Numbered from the stretch's first letter, positions 1-9,360 are shown. The stretch: DNA of 20,962 nucleotides from an uncultured Ktedonobacteraceae bacterium (GCA_955652655.1 CATPCK010000399.1:1-20962), one strand, 5' to 3'. Notes: generated from the letters alone by a model not told the origin. Numbers and translations are program-made.

Positions 1-3000
1 AAGGATACGGTTCACCCTTTCCAGTTCAATAGTCGCGTGATGCCTGGCAAATGTAGAGGAAGCTTCTTCCAGGTCACTTACCCCTTGTTGATAGCGTGCC
101 TCCGTTGGACAGCTTTGTAGCAACAACGCCTCTCCAAGGCTGGATAGCGCCCGAGCATACTCCAACCGCATACCATATTCATGGCTCGTTTGTAGGGCCA
201 GCTCGAAATACTCTTCGGCTTTCCGGTTTTGTCCTGCTGCACAGAGAATACGGCCGAGTAACCGTTGTGCCTGCGCCAGTAACTGAAAATGCTGTTGTTG
301 CTCGACAGTGCTCATTGTCTCTTTCGCGATCTCTCCGGCTGTTTTCTTATCTCCCAGTTGTAGAAAGACATAGGCCTGCGCTAGCCGTGCTCGCGCCATA
401 TCCTCTGCTCGTAATCCAGTCAACATCAATGCGTGTCGCAAAGTTCCCATGATACGCCGTAAGCGCCGCTGAATCACTGGATCTTTGGCATCGACCCCTC
501 TTGCTGCCTGCTCCTCTTCTACCAGCATGATGCGAAGGGTCGCGAGAGTAATCAGTGCTAGCCCGATCATTGGTGAACTGTTGATCTCACGTCCCAGCGC
601 CAACGCGTGGCGTACCGCCTCGATACTGCTGCTGAGCTTCCCCTGCTCCTGTAAGTTCGTAGTGAGTGCGCAATACACAAAGCACATATCGAGGCGGATG
701 TTCACCTTCTCAGCCAGCTTCAAACTGCGCCTATACCAGATCTCGGCCTCTACGAGGTCACCCACGAGTGTAGCCAGTTCTCCCAGGTTGATATAGATAG
801 TTGAGATCAATGGAAAATCGCCAACGCGCTCTGCCAGGCTCAACGAGCGCCGGAAGTAGCTGTTTGCGGATGCGTGTGCTGTTTTGAGCATCAATGCCAT
901 GCCAATATTATTACACACATTTGCCATCGATCGGATATTGTTCTGTTGCTCAAAAATAGTTAGCGCCGTATTCAGGTAAGTCAACGCCTCTTGAATCTGC
1001 CCCGTTGTTCCCTCGATTATCCCCAGCGTCTCATAGATATTTCCTAACTCGCTCCGATCCCCTTCAATCGTCCGGAGGATCCGTGTCGAATTCGACATAG
1101 TTCCTGGCGTTTGATCTGCTCCTCTGCGCTCGATCTCATCTTCAAACATGCGCAAGCTCTCTTTTGCTGCCTCGCGCGCCTCGTCATACATCCCACCGTC
1201 ATAGCAATTATTACTGTATTGCAAGCGAAGGCATGCCCATGCGACGCCTGAAGTCACTCCTGCCTCGCGCAGGACCTCTTGCCCCCGTTCATTGCATTCC
1301 TGGGCACCTGCTAAGTTACTTGTATGACCGTGTGCGCATCCCATCTCATACCACAACAATGCCTGAATTTGCGCCTCTCTCTGCTGCTCAGCCACCGTTT
1401 CAAATGTCTGCTGCCTGCGTATCTTTAACACATGCTCAAAGTGCGTATACGCTTCATGGTAATCGCCCTGGACCATCAAGCATTCGCCCAACCGTTCATG
1501 GAGGAAGGCCAGGTGCATTTCTTCCTGTAGTGCTGTCAATGCAAGCTCGCTGTTTTGTGTGCCGCCTTCTGACCGTTTTGCCGCTTCTCCATGGGCGATA
1601 GCCAGCTCGTAGTGGTGCTGGGCCTCCGGATATGCCGAGAGTGCATAGGCCCGGTTGCCCGCTATTTCAGCATATCTGGTGATCTGCCTGGAACTTCCAC
1701 TACCCTTGACGAGGTGTTGTGTTATGGCTGCCGCGACCTCTTCTTCTCGCTCCTTGTACAGTTGTTGCAACGCCAACGCCGCCCTTCTATGCAACTGTGT
1801 CCGCCTGGCCACCGAGAGTTGTGCATAGAGGTGGCTGACTATCATGGGGTGCCAGAAGTGGTACACAATGTGCATACCGTCGCTCTCCTCTGTCAGTACG
1901 CCTGCCTGTAGTGCCTCATCAAGCTGGTCAAGTAGCATATCCTCGTCATAATTTGTAGCATAGCTCGACTCCATCGATTGCAATAGATCAAACTCAAACG
2001 ATCCCCCCAGTAATGCTGCTTTGCCAAGCAGCCGCCGGCAGTCATTGCTCAGATGGCTCATACGCCGATCAAGGGCTGCCGTGATCGTTTCCGGTAAGAG
2101 GATCGCTTTCGAGGATGCGATGCCTTGTTGCCCCTCTGCGGCACTTGTGGTCGATAATTCTGCATAAGAATAGCGTGCAAGTTCCTCCGCGAAGAAAGGA
2201 TTACCCGCTGCCTGCGTTTGAATATGCTGCACGATGGTATCAGGGAGAGACGCGACTAGAGCCCCGATTTGCTCCTGTGTAAGCGGTTGAATGTCAAGCG
2301 TTCTGATCACCTGTTCTCGCTGCAGCGCCGAGATGAGTGAACGTAATGGATGACTCTGTGTCAATTCTGTTTCCCTGCAAGTTCCTACCAGCAGGAGGTG
2401 TTGGTTGCCTTGGGTGTGAAAGTGGCGAATGAGGTACGCGAGCAATTCAAGGCTGCTGTCATCCGCCCAATGGAGATCATCGAGAATAATGAGCAGTGGG
2501 CGTTTCTGGCTGATTGCTGCCAGAAATCTGTACGTTGCCTCCCAAATATACAGCTGTTCTTGCGCTGATCGTAATGAGTTTGGTGCTGTTCCCTGGGGTA
2601 GCAACTGCTGTAGCTCAGGTAAAAGCATACTGAGGTGCCGGATATCATAGGCTCCAGGCTTCGACGCAGCCACAAATTGCTGCGTCTCACTGAACAGTTG
2701 CCAGTTTTCAACACCATGCAGTGTCGCTATGACTTTTCGCAGAATCTCCGTCCAGAGACGATACGGAATATCACTCTCTTGTTCGTAAGAGCGGCTCCAG
2801 GCAACAGACCAGCCGCGTTTACTTGCTTCGCGACTTAATTCCTCCGCTAGCCGTGTTTTGCCAATGCCCGTCTCTCCCCTGAGCAGCACAAAATGGCGTT
2901 TGTCTCTGGGTAATGTCTCTCCACCCTCTTCGGCCACAAACATCGTCTTGCGCAGTATCTCAAGCTCCTCCGTCCTTCCAACGAGTGGGCTTTGATGACC

Positions 3001-3942
3001 TCGACCAATCTGTCCTGGTTGAACCCAGTTTCTCTGTCCCACTGGAAAAACATCACGTACTGATTTCGTCTCGCCTGTCTGATATTTCGTCGCTACCTCC
3101 CTGCTCCCGCTGCCTCTGAACTGCTCACCAGCTAGCCACCCTGAAATGTTCCCCTTGCGTATAGCTTCAAACAGCTTGCGCGTCTCCGCCAAAGGCGCAA
3201 TGCCATAGTTTTCTTCTAGTGCTGTTGTCAGTTTATGATAGACATGCAGCGCTTCATTGCGACGATCAAGCTGTGTGAGCACAAGCATCAGGCGGCGCAC
3301 TGCCGCCTCGTTTGTTGGATCGGTTGCCAGGATGAGGTGCAGTGCATCAATGGCACGAGACAGCTCGCCTTGAGACATACGGTGGTCCGCCAGTTCCAGC
3401 AGTAAACCGATCCGCATTCTTTGCAGCACCTCTCGTCGGACCTGTGCCCATTCTGGGATGCGTTCTTCCTGGAGAAAATCACCTCCATAGAGCGCTACCG
3501 CTTCTTCGATTAACGCTTCGGCCTGTACTGCATCACTCGTTCCATGAGCTCTCGCGCTCAGGCTGATAAACACATCAGTATCCGACCAGATCGTGTTGGC
3601 ATCGGCAAGTATCAGAGCATCGGCTTCCAGGCGTAAGAGACGAGACAGTGCCGGGCGTGCCAGCTCTGGTTCAAGCAACTGCCTTATTGTATGGACAGTA
3701 TTGTTCAAACGGTTCGCTGCATTCTCTATATCCTGGTCGGGCCAGAGTTCCTCGATGATCTGTTCTCTTCCTCGTCTACGGCCAGGACTATGTAAGAGAT
3801 AGGCCAGCAACATACGAACATTCCGGTGCTGCCACAGCGGATTGGTAACAGTTTGCCATTCGTGTCTCACTTGACGTTCCAGGCGAAATTGTCCCAATTG
3901 ATAAACTTTAAAAAGCGGGAGGTATGTAACCTTTTCGTTCAT
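1..3942 (-). CDS. BTAD/AAA-ATPase/TPR transcriptional regulator, partial at left edge
   Basis: One uninterrupted minus-strand frame of 1314 codons that reaches the window edge without a stop, so the C-terminus is missing. The N-terminus (about residues 10-95) reads as an OmpR-type winged helix of the SARP/AfsR kind, with the motifs RGREQIIEELWPDQ and NRLNNTVHTIRQLL. A BTAD domain follows (about 100-245). From about 320 there is an AAA_16-type ATPase opening with SPLVGRTEELEILRK. Its Walker A is GETGIGKT (about 355-362) and its Walker B is LLIILDDLHWADD (about 481-495). From about 730 to the edge the sequence is helical and TPR-like, for example LGNIYETLGIIEGTTGQIQE. The ATG start has AAGGG eight bases upstream. 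The family consists of ATP-dependent, ligand- or protein-responsive activators; the target is unknown. No C-terminal LuxR helix-turn-helix is visible in the part present. The gene is divergent from the histidine kinase gene. Confidence 0.93.
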   Translation of the reverse strand, partial: MNEKVTYLPLFKVYQLGQFRLERQVRHEWQTVTNPLWQHRNVRMLLAYLLHSPGRRRGREQIIEELWPDQDIENAANRLNNTVHTIRQLLEPELARPALSRLLRLEADALILADANTIWSDTDVFISLSARAHGTSDAVQAEALIEEAVALYGGDFLQEERIPEWAQVRREVLQRMRIGLLLELADHRMSQGELSRAIDALHLILATDPTNEAAVRRLMLVLTQLDRRNEALHVYHKLTTALEENYGIAPLAETRKLFEAIRKGNISGWLAGEQFRGSGSREVATKYQTGETKSVRDVFPVGQRNWVQPGQIGRGHQSPLVGRTEELEILRKTMFVAEEGGETLPRDKRHFVLLRGETGIGKTRLAEELSREASKRGWSVAWSRSYEQESDIPYRLWTEILRKVIATLHGVENWQLFSETQQFVAASKPGAYDIRHLSMLLPELQQLLPQGTAPNSLRSAQEQLYIWEATYRFLAAISQKRPLLIILDDLHWADDSSLELLAYLIRHFHTQGNQHLLLVGTCRETELTQSHPLRSLISALQREQVIRTLDIQPLTQEQIGALVASLPDTIVQHIQTQAAGNPFFAEELARYSYAELSTTSAAEGQQGIASSKAILLPETITAALDRRMSHLSNDCRRLLGKAALLGGSFEFDLLQSMESSYATNYDEDMLLDQLDEALQAGVLTEESDGMHIVYHFWHPMIVSHLYAQLSVARRTQLHRRAALALQQLYKEREEEVAAAITQHLVKGSGSSRQITRYAEIAGNRAYALSAYPEAQHHYELAIAHGEAAKRSEGGTQNSELALTALQEEMHLAFLHERLGECLMVQGDYHEAYTHFEHVLKIRRQQTFETVAEQQREAQIQALLWYEMGCAHGHTSNLAGAQECNERGQEVLREAGVTSGVAWACLRLQYSNNCYDGGMYDEAREAAKESLRMFEDEIERRGADQTPGTMSNSTRILRTIEGDRSELGNIYETLGIIEGTTGQIQEALTYLNTALTIFEQQNNIRSMANVCNNIGMALMLKTAHASANSYFRRSLSLAERVGDFPLISTIYINLGELATLVGDLVEAEIWYRRSLKLAEKVNIRLDMCFVYCALTTNLQEQGKLSSSIEAVRHALALGREINSSPMIGLALITLATLRIMLVEEEQAARGVDAKDPVIQRRLRRIMGTLRHALMLTGLRAEDMARARLAQAYVFLQLGDKKTAGEIAKETMSTVEQQQHFQLLAQAQRLLGRILCAAGQNRKAEEYFELALQTSHEYGMRLEYARALSSLGEALLLQSCPTEARYQQGVSDLEEASSTFARHHATIELERVNRIL

Positions 3943-4485
3943 CACCTATTCCCTTTTGTCTTTTCGCGAGTGCCTGTCTCAAAAGAAAGTGTTAGAAAGT
4001 CCACTTTACAAAAAATCTTATATGTCTCCCCCAAAGATCGATAGTATAAGACAGCTAGAAAACTGGATGTATTATACCTCGTGTATTTCTTCTGCATATG
4101 ATATACCTCACTAGTATGCACAACGCTGTCGTACAGCTACTTGTTTCTCTCAAGCCTATAGAGCCCTCAGGGCTGTTTCATGGTACTGCTTCTCCATGTA
4201 TGCTGTGTATCTGTGTTTCTCTATGATCATACAATAAAAAACGTCTTTGCTGAACCATACGAGTTTCAAAGGAGTGCCAATAAAGTCTCAACAGGTACAC
4301 TTTCACTATGGATATTTAAGAAAAGGAAGTACCGCAGTACCATAGGAAACGTCAGGCAAGTCCCTTCATATGGTATACTTTCCAAGTCAAAAAGAATGTC
4401 ATCAAACTGGCGAAAAACATCGCTATTTGTAGCAACATGTGTATGCATTTTGCAAACGTGATGTACTACAATGTCATTACTTACA

Positions 4486-4514
4486 TTGTTCCGTTGACTT
4501 TCCTATGCTATACT
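4486..4514 (+). promoter_or_regulatory. Candidate extended -10 promoter for the histidine kinase operon
   Basis: The sequence TGC-TATACT (4506-4514) matches the extended -10 consensus TGn-TATAAT with one mismatch in the hexamer. A weak -35, TTGTTC (4486-4491), lies 17 nt upstream. An adjacent TTGACT at 4494-4499 is a better hexamer but sits only 9 nt away, so it is not the partner. Transcription would start near 4521 and give a leader of about 120 nt before the kinase start. This is inferred from sequence alone. Confidence 0.45.
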
Positions 4515-4536
4515 AGAACAGTTCAGAAGAGAGGTT

Positions 4537-4590
4537 CAACCATCCTGTACGTCTTTCCTTTCCTGGTATTCCAATAGTTCAGGACGGTTG
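4537..4590 (+). repeat. Inverted repeat in the kinase leader
   Basis: The 11-base arms CAACCATCCTG (4537-4547) and CAGGACGGTTG (4580-4590) are complementary at 10 of 11 positions, around a 32-nt spacer. They lie between the candidate promoter and the kinase start. They could form an RNA stem in the leader or mark an operator. There is no T-tract after the second arm, so a simple terminator is unlikely. Confidence 0.45.
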
Positions 4591-4644
4591 GGTTGTAATC
4601 ATTGTTGACTGTAACGATGTGTTAGATAGGTACAGAGGACACTG

Positions 4645-7512
4645 ATGGAGGCGAAAGCTCAAGCGCCCACCTTAAAAGAATCTACTATCGTCGAGCGCGT
4701 TGCTCGTAGTGTCTCCAGCGTACGTGGGGCAAAACCCGATTATACGCGCCTGGCTACCGAACTGGAACCAGCGATCCCTTTCGATGTTTTCGGTGTTGTA
4801 TTATTACGTCATGACCGCCAGGCCGTACGCGTCACGGTGTGTCAGCGCAGCGGCGGTAGCTGGATAGCGCAATACCGTCAACACCCACTCAGCGGCTCAA
4901 AACTAGAGCAAATATTGCCATCTCCCACCACATTGGTGTGCAATTACCCCGATGGGTTAGATGGCCCTCCGGCCCTCTGTGGCGATGCCCTCAGTAATGC
5001 CCACCAGCTGCGCTCGACGCTCATTGCTCCCCTCATTGTCGGAGACAAAGTATTAGGAACGCTGGAGTTGGGTAGTACTCTCCTTGATACCTACGCGGCT
5101 CCAACGTTGCAGCGGCTCATTGAGGCCGTTGTACACGTATTGGCAGCCGCTATTGATAGCGCTCAGGTCGGCGGGAGCGCGGAGATCCAGGATCGTCAAC
5201 GCCAGGCGCTTAAAGACGTCTCCAGCGCTCTTACCTCGAAAATGGACCTCTCTAGCATCCTTGATCAAATTGTAGTCGGTATCGCTAGCGCCTTAAATGT
5301 CGCCTCGGCTATCGTAACCTTTGATCAACGGGGGATGCGCATCCATTTAGAAGCCCAATCAGGCCTCAACCCGAATATACTGCGTAAGATCACAAACAAC
5401 AAAAGCGCTATCTCTGAACAGAGCATCATTGGTTATACGCTGCGACGCAGGCAGCCTTTCTTCTCCAACGATATCAGCACAGATGACCGTTTCCCTCTCA
5501 GCCGTGTCTTCACCATAGAACTCGGTATACGCTCGATCTTTAGTTACCCATTGGTGACAGGCACTACTGTCTATGGGGCACTGCTGCTCTTCTCACCAGA
5601 GCCAGGTGGCTTTACGCCTCTCAAAACCGATATCCTCTCACTCTTCGCCAGTCAGGCCACCATCGCCATACACAACGCCATGCTGCTCGAATCAGCGCAC
5701 CAGCGCAGCCGCTTTCAGCAAGCCATTGAACAATTAGAACGAGCTTATCAGCAAAACACCGATGAACAAGAGGTTCTGGCACGAGTACGTCAGGAGACCG
5801 AGCGTACTTTTGGCGTCAGTTTCACGAGCCTCCTCCACTTCGTCAGTGATCATCTATTGACGCGCAGCGAGCGCGACCTGCACGCCGTATTTCATCCCAC
5901 CCCTTCACTTCCTGAGGAACCCTCGTTACAGGAAAGCTCGTCTCAGCCAGAGCATGAGTCGCAGCTTTCTTCTTTATTACAACAGCAGTTCAATGAGCAA
6001 CCAGCAGAAGTTCATGCTCTTCAAGCTGTACTTACAGAGGAAACACTGTCTGGTTTTGATCAGGACGATCCTTCATCTCAGAATGATGGCATAGTGTTCC
6101 TCACTCAAACCGCTGAAGCAGCTTTAGCTCGTGCCGAAGTACTGGGCGAGCTAGGTCGTCTCTTCACACAGTTAAATCTGTCGAACACCCATAGAAAAGA
6201 TGCCTGGTTTGTCGCCGATCTCCTCGGGGTATGTATCTATATGAATCCAGCGGCGGAGGCCTTCTGTGGCATGCGTATGGGTACCACCACAGAGAGTACT
6301 CTTGATGATATGTTCACCTATTTATTGCCTCGCATTCGCAATGCTGATGAAGTTCGTGCCTACCTGCACGATTTTAGTCACGGCAATGTGTACAGGCAGG
6401 ACCTGCGCTGCGTCCTTGCTATAGAACCAGTTCATGGGCGGTTGGGACCTGCCTCTTCTCACTATCCTGCTCATGCGGCGGAGCTAGAAGGGATTCTAGC
6501 TGGCCTGCAGCCATCACGTAATTCCCTGCGCCTGGAGAGCGCTCCTTCTGACTATCACTATCAATTGTCGCGCTATCCCCTCATGAACCAGCACGGCGTC
6601 CTTATAGCGAACACCTTGCGCGTGCACGATGTCACAGAGCAGGTGCGCGACGAGAAAAACAAGTCGGTCCTTCTCTCCTCTGTCTCACACGACCTGCGTA
6701 CTCCGCTTACCACGATCAAAGCTGCGGTAACGGGACTGCTGCAGGAGGATGTCGAATGGGATGAGCAGACCCGGCGCGAGATTCTTGAGGATATCGACAT
6801 TGAAACCGAACACCTCACCGTCCTTATCAATGCGCTTGTCGAGATGTCACGTATCGAGATGGGAGCCCTCGTGCTGGATAAAGAATGGTGTGACGTCGTT
6901 GAAATTCTCCACGGAGCCCTGGCTCGGCTTGAACGCGCCCTCGCTGGCCGTTCCGTCCGTACCTCTCTGCAGCCAGGTCTACCGCTTATCTATGCCGATC
7001 ATGTTCAGCTTGAGCGTGTCTTCTATAACCTGATCGAAAATGCCATCCGCCATAGCCCTGATCATGCAGAAATACTCGTATCCATCGATATCGTCGACGA
7101 GAGCACACCCGAAACTCCCCTGCATTATCTTCGCGCGAAGATCATCGATGGCGGTAAAGGCATCCTGGCTGGTGAGCGTGATCGCATCTTCAATACCTTC
7201 TATGGCCTGAATTTACGTGGCAGCGGTCTGGGCCTGGCTATCTGCAGAGGTATAATTGAAGCACACCAGGGACATATTGGTGTGGAAACTGCCCCTGGCA
7301 ATGCCGGCTCATGTTTCTTTTTCACATTGCCTATTCACACATACAATGGTATACCGGTTTCTTCAACAGAAGAAAGCAATAGCGTCTCCCCATTGGATCG
7401 GGTAGAGGCACAGATGGAAGCAACCGGCGCTTCCGGGTCTCTTTCGCCTACTTCCCATCCATCATCTGCCAGTGTCCACCTTGTTGCATCCAAGACGGAG
7501 GAGCAACTATGA
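4645..7512 (+). CDS. GAF-GAF-PAS sensor histidine kinase (KdpD/PhoR-like catalytic core)
   Basis: A 955-residue protein with no evident membrane segment, so probably a cytoplasmic sensor kinase. Two GAF-like domains lie at about 40-175 and 190-355; the second contains RSIFSYPLVTGTTVYGALLL. An acidic, Ser/Gln-rich linker follows, then a PAS-like region (about 490-660) that ends in DVTEQVRDEKN. The HisKA H-box is SVSHDLRTPLTTIKA with phospho-acceptor H682. The ATPase has its N-box at N799 (FYNLIENAIRHS), a G1 box DGGKGI (D835), an F-box IFNTFYG and a G2 box GSGLGLAICRG (about 859-869). About 80 Ser/Pro-rich residues follow the catalytic domain. The stop overlaps the start of the response regulator gene by ATGA, so the two are translationally coupled. 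The domains suggest sensing of a small molecule or redox/light cue through GAF/PAS; the ligand is unknown. Confidence 0.95.
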   Translation: MEAKAQAPTLKESTIVERVARSVSSVRGAKPDYTRLATELEPAIPFDVFGVVLLRHDRQAVRVTVCQRSGGSWIAQYRQHPLSGSKLEQILPSPTTLVCNYPDGLDGPPALCGDALSNAHQLRSTLIAPLIVGDKVLGTLELGSTLLDTYAAPTLQRLIEAVVHVLAAAIDSAQVGGSAEIQDRQRQALKDVSSALTSKMDLSSILDQIVVGIASALNVASAIVTFDQRGMRIHLEAQSGLNPNILRKITNNKSAISEQSIIGYTLRRRQPFFSNDISTDDRFPLSRVFTIELGIRSIFSYPLVTGTTVYGALLLFSPEPGGFTPLKTDILSLFASQATIAIHNAMLLESAHQRSRFQQAIEQLERAYQQNTDEQEVLARVRQETERTFGVSFTSLLHFVSDHLLTRSERDLHAVFHPTPSLPEEPSLQESSSQPEHESQLSSLLQQQFNEQPAEVHALQAVLTEETLSGFDQDDPSSQNDGIVFLTQTAEAALARAEVLGELGRLFTQLNLSNTHRKDAWFVADLLGVCIYMNPAAEAFCGMRMGTTTESTLDDMFTYLLPRIRNADEVRAYLHDFSHGNVYRQDLRCVLAIEPVHGRLGPASSHYPAHAAELEGILAGLQPSRNSLRLESAPSDYHYQLSRYPLMNQHGVLIANTLRVHDVTEQVRDEKNKSVLLSSVSHDLRTPLTTIKAAVTGLLQEDVEWDEQTRREILEDIDIETEHLTVLINALVEMSRIEMGALVLDKEWCDVVEILHGALARLERALAGRSVRTSLQPGLPLIYADHVQLERVFYNLIENAIRHSPDHAEILVSIDIVDESTPETPLHYLRAKIIDGGKGILAGERDRIFNTFYGLNLRGSGLGLAICRGIIEAHQGHIGVETAPGNAGSCFFFTLPIHTYNGIPVSSTEESNSVSPLDRVEAQMEATGASGSLSPTSHPSSASVHLVASKTEEQL

Positions 7513-8246
7513 AAGCCAAAGGTAAACGTATCTTGGTCGTTGATGATGAGCTACCCATTCAGCGTATTTTGCGCCGAAACCTGTCTGTCAGTGGCTATGA
7601 CGTTCTGGTCGCCGACGACGGGGAACAGGCCGTGGAAATGGTTCGCGTGCATCAGCCTGATCTCATTTTGCTTGACCTCTGCCTTCCTGGCAAGATAGAC
7701 GGCCTCGAAGTTTGCCGGCAAGTCCGCCTCTCTATGCAGACACCGATAATTGTGCTCTCTGCTCTCACCGAGGAAAAGCAAAAAGTCGAAGCGCTCGACC
7801 TCGGTGCCGATGACTACCTGACTAAGCCCTTTAGCAACGACGAACTACAGGCACGCGTACGTGCCTGTTTAAGGCGCGCCAATTCTTCAGAAATTGGCAA
7901 CGAATCACTGGGACAACCCGAGATTTTACAGAGTGAAGACGGTTATTTATATATGAACATGGTCAAACGACAGGTACGCGCTGGCGAGCAAGACATCCGT
8001 TTGACCCCCACCGAATTCGAATTGTTGCGGCAATTAATGCTCTATGCTGGCAAGGTGCTCACACACCGCTCATTATTACGAACAGTGTGGGGTCCTGAAT
8101 ATGGCGAAGAAGCCGACTACCTGCGTGTGTATGTGCGACAGCTGCGGCTCAAAGTGGAGATAGAACCATCACACCCACGCTATATCATTACCGAACCCGG
8201 CATCGGCTACGTCTTTCGAGGCAACGTAGTAGCGCAAAATGTTTAA
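7509..8246 (+). CDS. OmpR/PhoB-family response regulator, KdpE-like
   Basis: A 245-residue protein with a receiver domain (about 6-125) and a winged-helix DNA-binding domain (about 150-240). The receiver has the acidic pair D12-D13, phospho-acceptor D56 in LILLDLCLPGKIDG, and the YLTKPF loop. The effector region LTPTEFELLRQLMLYAGKVL, then THRSLLRTVWGPEYGEEADY, and the ending PRYIITEPGIGYVF closely follow the KdpE type. The start codon overlaps the kinase stop by 4 nt, so the kinase is almost certainly its partner. No potassium-transport kdpFABC genes are present in this window, so the target is not shown and the kdpE name is not assigned. Confidence 0.95.
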   Translation: MKAKGKRILVVDDELPIQRILRRNLSVSGYDVLVADDGEQAVEMVRVHQPDLILLDLCLPGKIDGLEVCRQVRLSMQTPIIVLSALTEEKQKVEALDLGADDYLTKPFSNDELQARVRACLRRANSSEIGNESLGQPEILQSEDGYLYMNMVKRQVRAGEQDIRLTPTEFELLRQLMLYAGKVLTHRSLLRTVWGPEYGEEADYLRVYVRQLRLKVEIEPSHPRYIITEPGIGYVFRGNVVAQNV

Positions 8247-8517
8247 TAAAATTTTAATAACTTTCCCCGTTTTCTTAATATCGACCTAATTCACTATAGC
8301 GTAGACTAGAAACTGATGTACTTTTTCAGGCCGTGGAGCGCAAAGATCAACAGTCCCTCTGTGGGTGCAAGGGGCCGCTTTCAAAAGCCTATTATTGCAA
8401 GGCCGGGGTGTCCCCGCTTTTCTCTTTTTCCTTCTCCGCCGCAGGCGGCGAAACAGCAAGAGCAGAGACAAAGCCTCTTATGAGGCACACATCAGGCACA
8501 CTAGAGGATAAGCCAGT
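8247..8517. other. Intergenic region with terminator-like hairpins
   Basis: This 271-nt spacer separates the response regulator from the tandem receiver gene. It begins with an AT-rich stretch and contains no supported gene. It holds the hairpin CGGGG-TGT-CCCCG followed by a T-rich run (see terminator), a CCGCC-GCA-GGCGG hairpin at 8437-8449 and a GCCTC-TTAT-GAGGC hairpin at 8473-8486. The last of these lies about 30 nt before the next start. I do not recognise a known riboswitch. Confidence 0.5.
8404..8429 (+). terminator. Candidate intrinsic terminator after the response regulator
   Basis: A 5-bp all-GC stem, CGGGG-TGT-CCCCG (8404-8416), is followed within two bases by a T-rich run, TTTCTCTTTTT (8418-8428). 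The stem is short, and the run is interrupted by two C residues. The position downstream of the two-component operon fits termination. The motif GGGGTGTCCC recurs before cheA. Confidence 0.45.
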
Positions 8518-9360
8518 ATGGAAGCTCAACGAAGATGCTCAAAACTTCAAGTACTGATCACAAATCAGCAAAACAGCTTTGAGCATGTTCTAACAACAAA
8601 CATACAAAACTGGGGTCACGAAGCCATCGTGATAACACCATCCTCCGCATCGTCAGGAAGCCGCGCCCACGGCGACGTATTATTATTTGACCTGGACGAA
8701 GCCCTTCGTAGCGCTACGCCCATAGGTAATGGGAACGCACAGGTACCCTTCGTGTCACTGTCGTTGGCAGAAAATGGCATGAAGAGGGACGACAAACACT
8801 GGCCTCATGTTCGCCTCACAATCGCACTGAGCAGCCGTTCCGTCTCCCGTACAACACTCGAACAAATAGGCGCCGTAGCGCTACTGCAAAAACCTTTCGA
8901 AATGGGACGCCTGCAGCGCTATTTACGCGTCTTTCAAAAGCTCCTGTTTGAGCGGGAAGAGACCCGACCTGTGGGCAAAAAGGTACGTATCCTGGTCGTA
9001 GATGACGATGTAGCAATTGCTAATGCCGTAAAACAGTGCCTGAACGTTGAATCGAACTATGAAGTAGCCGTTGCACATGACGGATTAGAGGCACTGGAAC
9101 AATGCCTCGATTTCAGACCGCATTGTATTGTCGCAGATTTGATCATGCCCTGGATGAATGGTTATCAGGTCATTCGCTGTCTACACGCCGCTTCGTTACA
9201 TACCATACCTGCTTTTGTCATAATGAGCGCGTTAACTCAGTTTGAGGCGCCGTGGAACCGCCCATACATGCGTGGTAACCACGTAGCGTACGTTGACAAG
9301 CCCTTTAACGTCGATTACCTACTCGCTGCCATTGAGCAGGTATGTTTGAATAGAGTCTGA
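8518..9360 (+). CDS. Tandem receiver protein, N-terminal receiver degenerate
   Basis: A 280-residue protein made of two receiver-like halves with no output domain. The C-terminal half (about 155-280) is a complete CheY-like receiver: VRILVVDDDVAIANAV, phospho-acceptor D207 in IVADLIMPWMNGYQV, and K261 in VDKPFN. The N-terminal half (about 8-140) has the same fold pattern and keeps a central LLFDLDE (D58) and a LLQKPFEMGRLQRYL end (K125). It lacks the acidic pair normally found after strand 1, where ITNQQN stands instead, so it is probably not phosphorylated in the usual way. AGAGGA lies about ten bases before the ATG. It sits between a two-component pair and a chemosensory operon and could be a phosphate sink or connector for either. 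Its partner is not shown by the sequence. Confidence 0.9.
   Translation: MEAQRRCSKLQVLITNQQNSFEHVLTTNIQNWGHEAIVITPSSASSGSRAHGDVLLFDLDEALRSATPIGNGNAQVPFVSLSLAENGMKRDDKHWPHVRLTIALSSRSVSRTTLEQIGAVALLQKPFEMGRLQRYLRVFQKLLFEREETRPVGKKVRILVVDDDVAIANAVKQCLNVESNYEVAVAHDGLEALEQCLDFRPHCIVADLIMPWMNGYQVIRCLHAASLHTIPAFVIMSALTQFEAPWNRPYMRGNHVAYVDKPFNVDYLLAAIEQVCLNRV

Larger units (their letters stand above)
3943..4644. other. Divergent intergenic region, no supported gene
   Basis: This 702-nt AT-richer gap separates the minus-strand regulator from the plus-strand kinase. I see no convincing gene. A 93-codon frame at 4180-4461 lacks a ribosome binding site and has no recognisable domain. The gap holds an extended -10 promoter candidate at 4506-4514, a second TGG-TATACT at 4371-4379 without a good -35, and a leader inverted repeat at 4537-4590. 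It also has two direct copies of TATACCTC (4073-4080 and 4102-4109) and a small AGCCC/GGGCT hairpin at 4162-4174. Confidence 0.6.

Noticed and set aside
1..3942. Possible pseudogene, because many short frames appear here on both strands
   Set aside because: Reading the minus strand from 3942 gives a single unbroken frame to the left edge; it simply has no stop inside the window.
4073..4109. Two direct TATACCTC copies as a regulator binding site
   Set aside because: Eight bases in an AT-rich region, 29 bases apart, with no third copy; not distinguishable from chance.
4162..4174. AGCCC-TCA-GGGCT hairpin as a terminator
   Set aside because: Only 5 bp, no T-tract on either strand, and no gene ending nearby.
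4180..4461. Open frame of 93 codons in the divergent spacer
   Set aside because: No ribosome binding site, no recognisable domain, AT-rich random-looking composition, and an overlapping promoter-like motif at 4371-4379.
7147..7164. G1 box of the kinase reads DGGKGI instead of DNGPGI
   Set aside because: It still fits the DxGxG consensus with the key Asp in place, so it is not evidence for a pseudokinase.
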